13,158 bases of DNA, from contig DAOVBK010000014.1 of the NCBI GenBank assembly GCA_030670605.1, positions 1 through 13,158 on the forward strand, given 5' to 3'. The position numbers and the translations under genes were made by a program. Shown here piece after piece: positions 6,622 to 13,158 of the stretch. The stretch's first letter is position 1; each line of letters begins with the position of its first letter. The DNA comes from Candidatus Stahliibacteriota bacterium (GTDB lineage: Bacteria > Hydrothermota > Tepidihabitantia > SM23-42). The notes below the pieces were generated by a model. It was not told the origin of the DNA. It saw nothing but the letters and a program-made list of their open reading frames with translations, and searched no databases.

Positions 6622-6945
6622 TCAGGAAGTTTCTCCGGCTATCCACTTAAGGTACGAAGATAGACCCTTTTCTATACTCCAACAAATAATTTCTGGTACA
6701 TCGTATGGATGGTGTTTTTTTATGTATGTTTCTACTTTCTTGTAGTTCTTTTTCTTCGTTTTGATAAACGCCCCATATTCTGGGTTTTGTTCAATTTTTC
6801 CCTTCCATGCGTAAATCGAATGCAGTTTGAAAATGTTGCCACAGGCGGCGAGCTTGTGTGTTATTAGACCGTTAATTATTTTCTTTGTCGTTTTCATATC
6901 CGGGAACGTCGAGTAAACGACAATATAGGTATCCTTTTTTCTCAT
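6622..6945 (-). CDS. cutA: CutA1-like divalent cation tolerance protein
   Basis: A 107-residue CutA1 family protein, a small ferredoxin-like-fold protein forming trimers in the cytoplasm and linked to tolerance of divalent metals such as copper. Seen: YIVVYSTFPD near the N terminus, then KIINGLITHKLAACGNIF, SIYAWKGKIEQ, AFIKTKKKN, and HHPYDVPEIICWSIEKG with a YLKWI end. These are the conserved CutA blocks in the right order, at the usual length. The ATG overlaps the mgtE stop as ATGA, indicating translational coupling. A GTG 12 nt upstream (6957) is a possible but less likely start, and no clear Shine-Dalgarno is present. Pairing with a Mg2+ transporter supports a role in divalent cation balance. 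The family is confident; the exact metal is not known. Confidence 0.9.
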   Translation of the reverse strand: MRKKDTYIVVYSTFPDMKTTKKIINGLITHKLAACGNIFKLHSIYAWKGKIEQNPEYGAFIKTKKKNYKKVETYIKKHHPYDVPEIICWSIEKGLSSYLKWIAGETS

Positions 6946-8285
6946 TTGAAACGCCACAAGAGAAGCATGGTGATGTTGAAATATATGAGCAACGTCGTCG
7001 TATCGAGTATTGTTGCAATAAGCGGTCCGGACATGAGTGCGGGGTCAACGCCGAGCCTCTTGAAAATAATCGGCAAGATACCGCCTAGTGATGTGGCGAT
7101 CACAATGGCAATGATCATTGCGGCCGCGACAGTGAATCCGAGCATGACATCACCCTGTAATAGTATTGCTCGAAGTGCCGTGATAACACCGGCAATAACA
7201 CCCATCAATATACCAATGAAGAACTCTTTTCTAATCACACGCCACACATCAGGCAGTTTTATTTCACCGGTCGCAAGTCCTCTGACAACGACTGTTGCCG
7301 CCTGTGTGCCAGCACTACCACTTGTATTCATGAGTATTGGAATGAAGAAGCTCAAGGTCACGATGTTTGAAAGCAGAAATGAATAATGCTCGAGCACACT
7401 TCCTGAAATGAAACCGGCGAGTGCAAGAATAATGAGCCAGACAACACGTTTTTTGGCTACGCTGAATGGATTAGCAGACAAGTATTCATCGGTCACTTGC
7501 GCTGCACCAAAATGGTATATGTCCTCACTCGCCTCTTCCTGGATAACATCGATGACATCATCGACAGTAATGACTCCTTTTATTCTGCCTAATTTGTCGA
7601 GAACTGGTAATGACGGTTCGTCATACTTCTCAAACACATGGGCGACTTCTTCCTGGTCCATGTCGAGATTCACGCTGACAAATGGTGTTTCCATGACCTC
7701 ATCGACTCGTTTCTTAGGGCCGCTTATGAGGAGATCTTTGAGCGGGATGATTCCTTTGAGCCTCTTGACTTTGTCCACAATGTAGATCTTTTGAATGAAA
7801 TCTATCTCCTTAGCTTTTGTACGGAGCTCTCTCAGAATATAGCTAATGTTTGCTGCTTCAGGTACGCTGATGTAGTCGGTCGTCATCAAGCCACCGGCTG
7901 TGTTTTCCTTATAGGCGAGAAGCTCCCGAGTCCTTACTTGTTCTTCTTCTTTGAGGAGCGGAAGCAATTTCTCTGTCTCTTCGTCAGGCAGCATAGCAAG
8001 GAGGTCAGTACGGTCGTCAGGGGACATTTCATTGAGGATATCCCTTTTTCTGTTGGTCTTGAGCCTGTTGAGCAGCTCCACCATTTCGTCTTCTTTGAGG
8101 AATTCAAATATGTCTGCGGCAAGCTTGGTATCTGCGGTGTCGAAGAGAATGAGCTGCTGTTTGCTGGATAGCTCAGACCAGATTTCCGCAATATCGGCAG
8201 GCTCAAAATAGGAGGTAACTTTTCTAATTGCAGACCTGTCAGCAGTCTTAAGAAGCTCTTTAATTTCAGGAAGGATGAAGCGCAT
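6942..8285 (-). CDS. mgtE: Magnesium transporter MgtE
   Basis: A 447-residue MgtE-type Mg2+ channel/transporter of the cytoplasmic membrane. Domains in order: an N domain of acidic helices (about 1-130), two CBS domains (about 130-255, with GGLMTTDYISVPEAANI and LPVLDKLGRIKGVITVDDVIDVI) that sense Mg2+ in characterised homologues, a connecting helix, and five membrane segments from about residue 275. The transmembrane part has PILMNTSGSAGTQAATVVVRGLATGEI and DPALMSGPLIATILD, including the pore-type Asp; the first motif more usually has GGN where this has SGS. Length is typical. ATG at 8285 is chosen because an upstream TTG (8318) is simply the first part of a -35 box. The gene has no Shine-Dalgarno and is probably leaderless. 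It is bicistronic with cutA and divergent from nrdJ. Being leaderless, it cannot carry an M-box riboswitch. Confidence 0.95.
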   Translation of the reverse strand: MRFILPEIKELLKTADRSAIRKVTSYFEPADIAEIWSELSSKQQLILFDTADTKLAADIFEFLKEDEMVELLNRLKTNRKRDILNEMSPDDRTDLLAMLPDEETEKLLPLLKEEEQVRTRELLAYKENTAGGLMTTDYISVPEAANISYILRELRTKAKEIDFIQKIYIVDKVKRLKGIIPLKDLLISGPKKRVDEVMETPFVSVNLDMDQEEVAHVFEKYDEPSLPVLDKLGRIKGVITVDDVIDVIQEEASEDIYHFGAAQVTDEYLSANPFSVAKKRVVWLIILALAGFISGSVLEHYSFLLSNIVTLSFFIPILMNTSGSAGTQAATVVVRGLATGEIKLPDVWRVIRKEFFIGILMGVIAGVITALRAILLQGDVMLGFTVAAAMIIAIVIATSLGGILPIIFKRLGVDPALMSGPLIATILDTTTLLIYFNITMLLLWRFK

Positions 8286-8290
8286 TCGGA

Positions 8291-8318
8291 AGTTTAGCCT
8301 GAAATACCGTGACGTCAA
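8291..8318 (-). promoter_or_regulatory. mgtE-cutA promoter, leaderless arrangement
   Basis: Read on the minus strand: TTGACG (8318-8313), a 16-nt spacer, TAAACT (8296-8291), then 5 nt to the ATG at 8285. Transcription should begin at or next to the start codon. The -35 box is good and the -10 box is moderate (4 of 6). Confidence 0.55.
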
Positions 8319-8349
8319 GAGGCTAGGGTATTAAGTGTAGTCAACAGCA

Positions 8350-8378
8350 TTGACATCCGGACTATCCCAGCGTATAAT
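8350..8378 (+). promoter_or_regulatory. Consensus sigma70 promoter of nrdJ
   Basis: TTGACA (8350-8355) and TATAAT (8373-8378) are separated by the ideal 17 nt. The expected transcription start is near 8385, giving a leader of about 24 nt that contains AGAGG (8396-8400). I see no NrdR-box pair and no room for a cobalamin riboswitch between this promoter and the gene. Confidence 0.85.
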
Positions 8379-8408
8379 GTATTAGGTATATAGCGAGAGG
8401 TGGTAGAG

Positions 8409-10448
8409 GTGGACAAGGTAATCAAACGCGACGGTAGATTGGTCGATTTTGATCCGAGCAAAATATATACAGCAATTGTCAAAGCGTTGACAGCGACACA
8501 CAAAGACAGTGTGCTGGCACAGAAAGTAACCGACGGCGTGACCCGTGAGTTGCGCGAGAGGTTTCCTCATACAGATCCAACAATTGAGGACATTCAGGAT
8601 GTTGTTGAGAAACACCTTATGAGGAATGGTCTAACAGATACAGCCAAGGCATATATTGTCTATCGTCAGTCACGGAATGCTCTGCGTCAGACAAAAGAGA
8701 TACTTGGAATCAAAGACACCCTTAAGTTATCACTCAATAGTCTACGGATACTCGAGGAACGGTATTTGCAGAGAAACGCTGACGGTAACATCGTTGAGAC
8801 ACCAGATGAGATGTTCAGGCGGGTTGCACACGCGATTGCTCAAGCTGACAGCAATTATGGTATGGATCCCGCAGAGAGTGAGCAGAAATTCTACAATGCA
8901 ATGGTCAACCTCGAGTTCTTACCAAACTCTCCCGCATTGATGAATGCTGGTACAGCGCTCGGACAGCTGTCAGCATGTTTTGTGTTGCCTGTTGATGATT
9001 CTCTTACTGGCATATTTGACTCGCTTAAATACGCCGCTTTGATCCATCAGAGTGGAGGCGGTACAGGATTTTCGTTCTCAAGAATCAGACCAAAGGGTGA
9101 CGTTGTGAAGTCCACAATGGGTATTGCTTCAGGACCAGTTTCTTTCATGCGGATATTCGATCGTGCTACTGAGACCATCAAGCAGGGGGGTAGACGGAGA
9201 GGCGCAAATATCGGTGTGTTGTCTGTTCACCATCCTGATATTCTCGAGTTCATCAGAGCGAAGGAGCAAGAAAGAGCATTGGATAATTTCAATATCTCCG
9301 TTAGTGTGACAGATGCTTTCATTCAGCGCGTCATCAACAACGAGACGTATGATCTTATTAATCCACGGAGCGGAGCAGTTGCCAAGAGTTTGAATGCGAG
9401 AGACGTTTTTGATCAGATTGTCATGAGTGCCTGGAAGAGTGGTGATCCCGGTATTCTCTGCATTGATGCGATCAATCGTAAGAATCCAACACCAGATATT
9501 GGTGACATAGAGACAACCAATCCGTGTGGTGAGGTCCCACTCCTTGCCTATGAATCATGTAATTTGGGTTCGATTAACTTGACAAAAATGTTTAATGGAA
9601 ATGAGTTTAACTATGAAAAGGTACGGACGACAGTCACCCTCGCTGTACATTTTCTCGATAATGTTATTGATTGTAATAGCTATCCACTCCAGCAGATTGC
9701 AGATATGACAAAGCAAAATAGGAAGATTGGTCTCGGCGTCATGGGCTTTGCTGATTGCCTGGTGAAACTGAATATCCCCTATGATTCCAATGAGGCGCTT
9801 GCTTTTGTTCACGAACTCATGGCATGCATACAGGAAGAGGCTCGCAGGGCATCCGCGAAGTTGGCTGAAAAACGTGGTTCATTTAGGAACATCACGAGGT
9901 CAGTATTTAGAGATACCGGTCCGATGCGCAACGCAACTGTCACTTCTATTGCGCCGACAGGTACCATCAGCACCATCGCCAATGTTTCTTCAGGCATAGA
10001 GCCTTTCTTTTCGATCGGTTATCTGCGTCATGCCCTTGATACAACACTTCTTGTTATTAATCCACTCTTCGAACAGGTGGCGCGTGAGCGCGGCTTCTAT
10101 TCTCCAGACTTACTCTCTTATGTTGTACGTAAGGGTTCGGTGCAAGATATCGCAGATATCCCTGCAGACGTTAAGAGGATGTTTCTGACTGCTCATGATA
10201 TTGCCCCTGAGATTCATGTGAAGATGCAAGCAGCATTTCAGAAAAATGTCGATAACGCCGTGAGCAAGACGATAAATCTTCGTGAGGACGCTACACTTGA
10301 ACAGACAAAGTCTGTCTTCCTGTTGGCACACACACTGTCATGCAAGGGCGTCACAATATATCGTTACGGAAGCAAAAAAATGCAGGCTCTTGAACTGGGG
10401 AACATAGACCCGGACGATATCTGCTATTCAGGAGCATGCAGTTACTAG
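8409..10448 (+). CDS. nrdJ: Adenosylcobalamin-dependent (class II) ribonucleotide reductase
   Basis: Reduces ribonucleotides to deoxyribonucleotides using a B12-derived radical, in the cytoplasm. About 679 residues. Residues 1-90 form an ATP-cone (VIKRDGRLVDFDPSKIYTAI to YIVYRQSRNALR) for allosteric control. The barrel contains Cys190 (LSACFVLP) and Cys384 (ESCNLGSINL), the likely disulfide-forming pair, and N371-P-C373-G-E375, with Cys373 as the radical cysteine. APTGTIS begins the phosphate-binding loop. The C terminus carries Cys672 and Cys677 (CYSGAC), a C-x4-C pair suited to reducing the active site and shorter than the tails of long NrdJ proteins. GTG at 8409 is preferred over GTG at 8400 because AGAGG (8396-8400) lies 8 nt upstream of the former and overlaps the latter. 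No small radical-generating subunit is adjacent, as expected for class II. It is the first gene of a probable operon with the PhzF-like gene. Confidence 0.95.
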   Translation: MDKVIKRDGRLVDFDPSKIYTAIVKALTATHKDSVLAQKVTDGVTRELRERFPHTDPTIEDIQDVVEKHLMRNGLTDTAKAYIVYRQSRNALRQTKEILGIKDTLKLSLNSLRILEERYLQRNADGNIVETPDEMFRRVAHAIAQADSNYGMDPAESEQKFYNAMVNLEFLPNSPALMNAGTALGQLSACFVLPVDDSLTGIFDSLKYAALIHQSGGGTGFSFSRIRPKGDVVKSTMGIASGPVSFMRIFDRATETIKQGGRRRGANIGVLSVHHPDILEFIRAKEQERALDNFNISVSVTDAFIQRVINNETYDLINPRSGAVAKSLNARDVFDQIVMSAWKSGDPGILCIDAINRKNPTPDIGDIETTNPCGEVPLLAYESCNLGSINLTKMFNGNEFNYEKVRTTVTLAVHFLDNVIDCNSYPLQQIADMTKQNRKIGLGVMGFADCLVKLNIPYDSNEALAFVHELMACIQEEARRASAKLAEKRGSFRNITRSVFRDTGPMRNATVTSIAPTGTISTIANVSSGIEPFFSIGYLRHALDTTLLVINPLFEQVARERGFYSPDLLSYVVRKGSVQDIADIPADVKRMFLTAHDIAPEIHVKMQAAFQKNVDNAVSKTINLREDATLEQTKSVFLLAHTLSCKGVTIYRYGSKKMQALELGNIDPDDICYSGACSY

Positions 10449-10470
10449 GCAACGTGAGGAATTGAGAGCA

Positions 10471-11394
10471 ATGAAGTGGCTCAAAACAAAGAGAGTTAGT
10501 ACTTTCACAAGAAAACCTTACGAGGGTAATCCATCGTGGGTCGTGATTGGTGCTGACCGGAATGAAGACCCAGCAGCCCTTGCACGTCTCGCCCGTGAGC
10601 TTAATTCTCTGACCGGTACTGTATTCCTCTTCCCGAGTGAGAATGATGCTGATCTCTACCTCCGATTCTTTAGCAGTAGTGGAGAAATGAGTTTCTCCAG
10701 TGAATGCACGCTTGCAGCATATCTCGGGCTTGAGGATGAGGAGTTGATCACATTCACTGAGCCGACGACGCTCGTCCGTCAGAAAACAAAAACCGGTATT
10801 CAACATTTGGAACTGCGTGTGAAAGACAAGAAAGTAAACAGGATCACTGCTTCGCTTCCTGTACCGCAGTTCATAAGTACGCCGGTTGATATGAAGCGAA
10901 TAGCGCATTTGCTTGGTGTAGCACCCATTGACATTCTGGGTAGCAATTATTCTGTGGGTGTTGTTGCGCTTTCTGGTTGTACTGATATCATTGTGCCATT
11001 GAGCTCATGCGATTTGCTCATTGATGCTACGCCTGATTTCCATCAAATGAAGATATATTGCGAGACGTATCAGCTCACGGGGATAGTTGCGTTCTGTCTT
11101 GAAACAAAAGACCCCACGAACACAGCTCATATGCGCTATTTCGCGCCGGCTATTGGCATAAACGAAGATCCTGTTGCTGGTGCGGCGTGTGCAGCGCTTG
11201 GTTCCTATATGTTGCAGAACCGAATTGTGCCACGAGGTGAAGTACTCACACGTATCATTGTTGAACATGGTCATGCTATGAAAAGGCCTGGCACAGCATA
11301 TGTTCATGTACACACACACAAGAACAACATACTGAAGGTCACCGTGGGAGGGCAGGGCGTCGTTACGTTCACGGGTACAGTACTTTCCACATAA
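10471..11394 (+). CDS. PhzF-family protein lacking two catalytic residues
   Basis: A 307-residue protein of the PhzF/diaminopimelate epimerase-like fold. Supporting motifs: VSTFTRKPYEGNPSWVV at the N terminus (family form FxxxPFxGNPAAVV), LARELN, a central GEMSF...TLAAYLGL, and MRYFAPAIGINEDPVAG near 224-237 with Asp233. Two active-site positions differ from catalytic PhzF enzymes. The Glu of the usual SET(V/A)F motif is Gly49 (LTGTVF), and the usual CGHAT is SSECT (76-80), putting Glu78 where His belongs. The Asp of EDP is kept. ATG at 10471 is chosen for GAGGA 10 nt upstream; a TTG at 10462 is too close to it. It follows nrdJ by 22 nt and is probably co-transcribed. Fold assignment is good; isomerase activity is doubtful. 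Confidence 0.82.
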   Translation: MKWLKTKRVSTFTRKPYEGNPSWVVIGADRNEDPAALARLARELNSLTGTVFLFPSENDADLYLRFFSSSGEMSFSSECTLAAYLGLEDEELITFTEPTTLVRQKTKTGIQHLELRVKDKKVNRITASLPVPQFISTPVDMKRIAHLLGVAPIDILGSNYSVGVVALSGCTDIIVPLSSCDLLIDATPDFHQMKIYCETYQLTGIVAFCLETKDPTNTAHMRYFAPAIGINEDPVAGAACAALGSYMLQNRIVPRGEVLTRIIVEHGHAMKRPGTAYVHVHTHKNNILKVTVGGQGVVTFTGTVLST

Positions 11395-11408
11395 CTTTCC
11401 ATTCTTAA

Positions 11409-11436
11409 TTGACACATAGTACATTTTCCCTATAAT
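11409..11436 (+). promoter_or_regulatory. NSS transporter promoter, leaderless arrangement
   Basis: TTGACA (11409-11414) and TATAAT (11431-11436), both full consensus, are separated by 16 nt and end 5 nt before the ATG at 11442. Transcription should therefore begin at the start codon. No Shine-Dalgarno sequence lies upstream. Confidence 0.75.
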
Positions 11437-11441
11437 TCTCC

Positions 11442-12971
11442 ATGCGCGATATATGGGAGAGTCGGACATCATTTATATTAGCGTCTATCGGTTCAGCAAT
11501 AGGGTTGGGGAATATTTGGCGATTTCCTTATGTGTGCTACGCCAACGGTGGAGGTGCGTTCTTAATTCCATATTTTGTGGCACTTCTCACCGCCGGTATT
11601 CCAATCATGATTCTTGAATTCTCACTCGGACACAGGATTTCCAGACCTGCACCAATGGCACTCGGTAGTGTGAAAAAGGAGTTTGAGATTCTCGGATGGT
11701 TTGCACTGCTTATAGGATTTGGTATATGCACCTACTACGCGGTGGTCATGGGTTGGTGTTTCAATTATCTTGGGTTCTCAGTGAATCTTGCCTGGGGACA
11801 GAATACTGAATCATTTTTCTTCAATCAGTTCTTGAAAATATCGGATTCACCTATGCAGATCGGTGGGGTTCAGTGGATGATTGTGCTCGGGCTCGCACTT
11901 ACGTGGATATGCGTCATTGCCGCAATATGGAAAGGTGTTAAGACAGTTGGTAAAGTTGTGTACTTCACCGTGATAATTCCGTGGGTGATTCTCATAGTAC
12001 TTGTCGTACGTGGCATAACACTTCCTGGCGCACTCGAAGGGTTGAGATTCTACCTTACACCACAATTCAGCGCGCTCCTGGATTACAAGGTGTGGCTCGC
12101 AGCATATTCTCAGGTTTTCTTTTCATTGACAATAGGCTTTGGCGTGCAGATCACGTACGCGAGTTTTCTTCCCAAGAAAGCAGATGTTGTGAACAATGCA
12201 TTTCTCGTGAGCTTCGCGAATAACGCGACATCATTTCTCGGCGGTTTTGCGGTATTTTCAGTGCTCGGATATTATGCCCACCAGACTGGTTTGCCAGTCA
12301 GCGAAGTGGTCAAATCAGGTCCGCACCTTGCCTTTGTGACCTATCCGACGATCATCAGCATGCTTCCGTTTGCTGCAAGTATATTTGGTATCCTGTTCTT
12401 CCTTATGCTTCTGACACTCGGCATAGATTCGGCATTCTCTCTTGTCGAAGCCGGTGCAGCTTCAGTCATCGACAAATTCAAGCTCAAACGTATTCACGTG
12501 AATATTGGGTTTGGCATAATCGCGGGTTTGGTAGGGATCATATACACGACACGAAGTGGCTTATACTGGCTCGATATCGTCGATTATTTCATGAACAACT
12601 ATGGTCTCCTCGTTGTTGGTATACTACAGTGCTTTGCCGTTGGTTATTTCTACAGTCATAAGGATGTACAGAATTATGTGAAGGAATATCCTCACGATCG
12701 ATCGATTTTCTCCATACCAGCAAAGATTGTTGGATTACGGAGGTATGCAAATAGCAAGTCGGAATTCACGGTTGGTGCATGGTGGGATTTCTGCGTTAAA
12801 TACCTTACGCCGATTGTCGTCGGGATACTTTTTATTACCAATATCTTCGACAGAATAAAAAGTCCGTATGGTGGCTACTCCCGCTGGGCTGAGTTTCTGG
12901 GCGGTTGGCTGGTTATTATTGTGTTTATCGTCGTCGCGGTAATTCTCTATAAGAAGAAGGGGAGAGAATAA
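11442..12971 (+). CDS. Sodium-dependent amino-acid transporter of the NSS (SNF) family
   Basis: A 509-residue integral membrane Na+ symporter of the neurotransmitter:sodium symporter family (LeuT fold), likely importing amino acids. TM1 contains the hallmark SAIGLGNIWRFPY with the unwound Gly-rich stretch and the gate Arg. TM6 has SLTIGFGVQITYASF, matching the LeuT sodium and substrate site. Eleven to twelve hydrophobic segments can be followed to the C terminus, which ends in a short basic KKKGRE tail. The conserved N terminus (RDIWESRTSFILA) supports the ATG at 11442 even though it has no Shine-Dalgarno and sits 5 nt from a consensus -10 box. A 30-residue membrane peptide overlaps its stop by one base, as in MetPS-type systems, where the NSS protein imports methionine and alanine. 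Family certain; substrate not determined. Confidence 0.95.
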   Translation: MRDIWESRTSFILASIGSAIGLGNIWRFPYVCYANGGGAFLIPYFVALLTAGIPIMILEFSLGHRISRPAPMALGSVKKEFEILGWFALLIGFGICTYYAVVMGWCFNYLGFSVNLAWGQNTESFFFNQFLKISDSPMQIGGVQWMIVLGLALTWICVIAAIWKGVKTVGKVVYFTVIIPWVILIVLVVRGITLPGALEGLRFYLTPQFSALLDYKVWLAAYSQVFFSLTIGFGVQITYASFLPKKADVVNNAFLVSFANNATSFLGGFAVFSVLGYYAHQTGLPVSEVVKSGPHLAFVTYPTIISMLPFAASIFGILFFLMLLTLGIDSAFSLVEAGAASVIDKFKLKRIHVNIGFGIIAGLVGIIYTTRSGLYWLDIVDYFMNNYGLLVVGILQCFAVGYFYSHKDVQNYVKEYPHDRSIFSIPAKIVGLRRYANSKSEFTVGAWWDFCVKYLTPIVVGILFITNIFDRIKSPYGGYSRWAEFLGGWLVIIVFIVVAVILYKKKGRE

Positions 12972-13063
12972 TGCCTGTGTCTGCTTGGATAATGTTTGCA
13001 GTTGGTGTAATAATACTATTTGGTGGTGTTGTTCTGTGTCTTTTTAAGATGAGAAGGAAATAG
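12971..13063 (+). CDS. MetS-like small subunit of the NSS transporter (30 aa)
   Basis: A 30-residue single-span membrane peptide. It starts MPVSAWIMFAVG and continues through a hydrophobic helix (about 7-25) to a basic end, KMRRK. The form (short polar N terminus with a small-residue 'SAW/SAI' start, one helix, basic tail) matches MetS-family subunits encoded after bacterial NSS transporters; MetS is required for MetP activity in Corynebacterium glutamicum. The start is supported by GGAG at 12961-12964, 6 nt before ATG, and by the TAATG overlap with the transporter stop, which implies translational coupling. Its own stop codon touches the inverted repeat that follows. Assignment rests on position and shape because the peptide is too short for strong homology. 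Confidence 0.78.
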   Translation: MPVSAWIMFAVGVIILFGGVVLCLFKMRRK

Positions 13064-13147
13064 GGGTCAGGTCTCAACATTTGACATTACGGACACAATG
13101 CGTCAAAGATGAATGTAGGCAAATGTCAAATGTTGAGACCTAACCCC
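13063..13147. mobile_element. 85-bp MITE-like inverted-repeat element
   Basis: The arms 13063-13088 and 13122-13147 are 26-nt reverse complements with a single mismatch (C68 against A142, counting from 13000), separated by 33 nt. The outer ends start GGGGT. The inner parts contain TCTCAACATTTGACATT-type sequence that I associate with non-autonomous elements around Y1 (IS200/RAYT-like) transposases in environmental bacteria. No transposase is present. The left end coincides with the last base of the MetS-like stop codon. It might act as a U-less terminator. Confidence 0.65.
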
Positions 13148-13158
13148 GAATTCTAGTC

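Noticed and set aside
6297..6663. Two plus-strand open frames of 75-79 codons in the long spacer
   Set aside because: They are built from REP, palindromic and heptamer repeat sequence, have no ribosome binding site, and resemble no protein.
7638..8171. A 177-codon plus-strand open frame opposite mgtE
   Set aside because: It is the antisense shadow of well-conserved MgtE CBS and N-domain sequence, with no family resemblance of its own.
8286..8408. NrdR box or cobalamin riboswitch before nrdJ
   Set aside because: No NrdR-like palindrome pair is visible, and the predicted leader of about 24 nt is far too short for a riboswitch.

Overview
The window looks like a bacterial chromosome segment of moderate GC content. 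There is no rRNA or other phylogenetic marker. A class II (B12-dependent) ribonucleotide reductase, a small FN3 lipoprotein and repeat-rich spacers suggest an uncultured lineage of the candidate division WOR-3 (Stahlbacteria) or FCB-like kind. That placement is an impression and is weakly held.

Layout. (1) 1-5335, + strand: a defence-like module made of two different BrxD-like P-loop ATPases (49-1299 and 1479-2795) and an Lhr/BrxHI-like superfamily 2 helicase (3314-5335). BrxD and BrxHI occur together in type 2 BREX, but no methylase, PglZ or nuclease is visible here; any partner would lie upstream of base 1. The module is interrupted by a GxxExxY-family gene (2893-3270) with its own strong ribosome binding site. 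That gene is bracketed by CGCAGAG-type repeats in opposite orientation, which looks like a small mobile cassette. The spacers also hold a REP-like palindrome and short tandem arrays, and repeat sequence supplies the end of the second ATPase and the sequence immediately upstream of the helicase start. (2) 5377-6186: an FN3-type lipoprotein ending in a 13-bp hairpin. (3) 6202-6621: a non-coding stretch of short-period arrays (24, 8 and 7 nt) and a second REP-like copy. (4) 6622-8285, - strand: cutA and mgtE, overlapping by ATGA, a metal-cation pair. (5) 8350-11394, + strand: consensus promoter, nrdJ, then a PhzF-fold gene lacking two catalytic residues. (6) 11409-13063: an NSS sodium symporter behind a promoter placed so that its mRNA should be leaderless, followed by a 30-residue MetS-like subunit. 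(7) 13063-13147: a long inverted repeat resembling a MITE or RAYT-associated element.

The ATPases and helicase probably form one NTP-driven machine acting on nucleic acid, and this is the best candidate for an undescribed system. The rest is housekeeping: nucleotide reduction, Mg2+ and metal homeostasis, and amino-acid uptake. Two genes (mgtE and the NSS transporter) share the same promoter geometry, 16-nt spacer and 5 nt from -10 box to ATG, with no Shine-Dalgarno. This suggests leaderless translation is in regular use in this organism.
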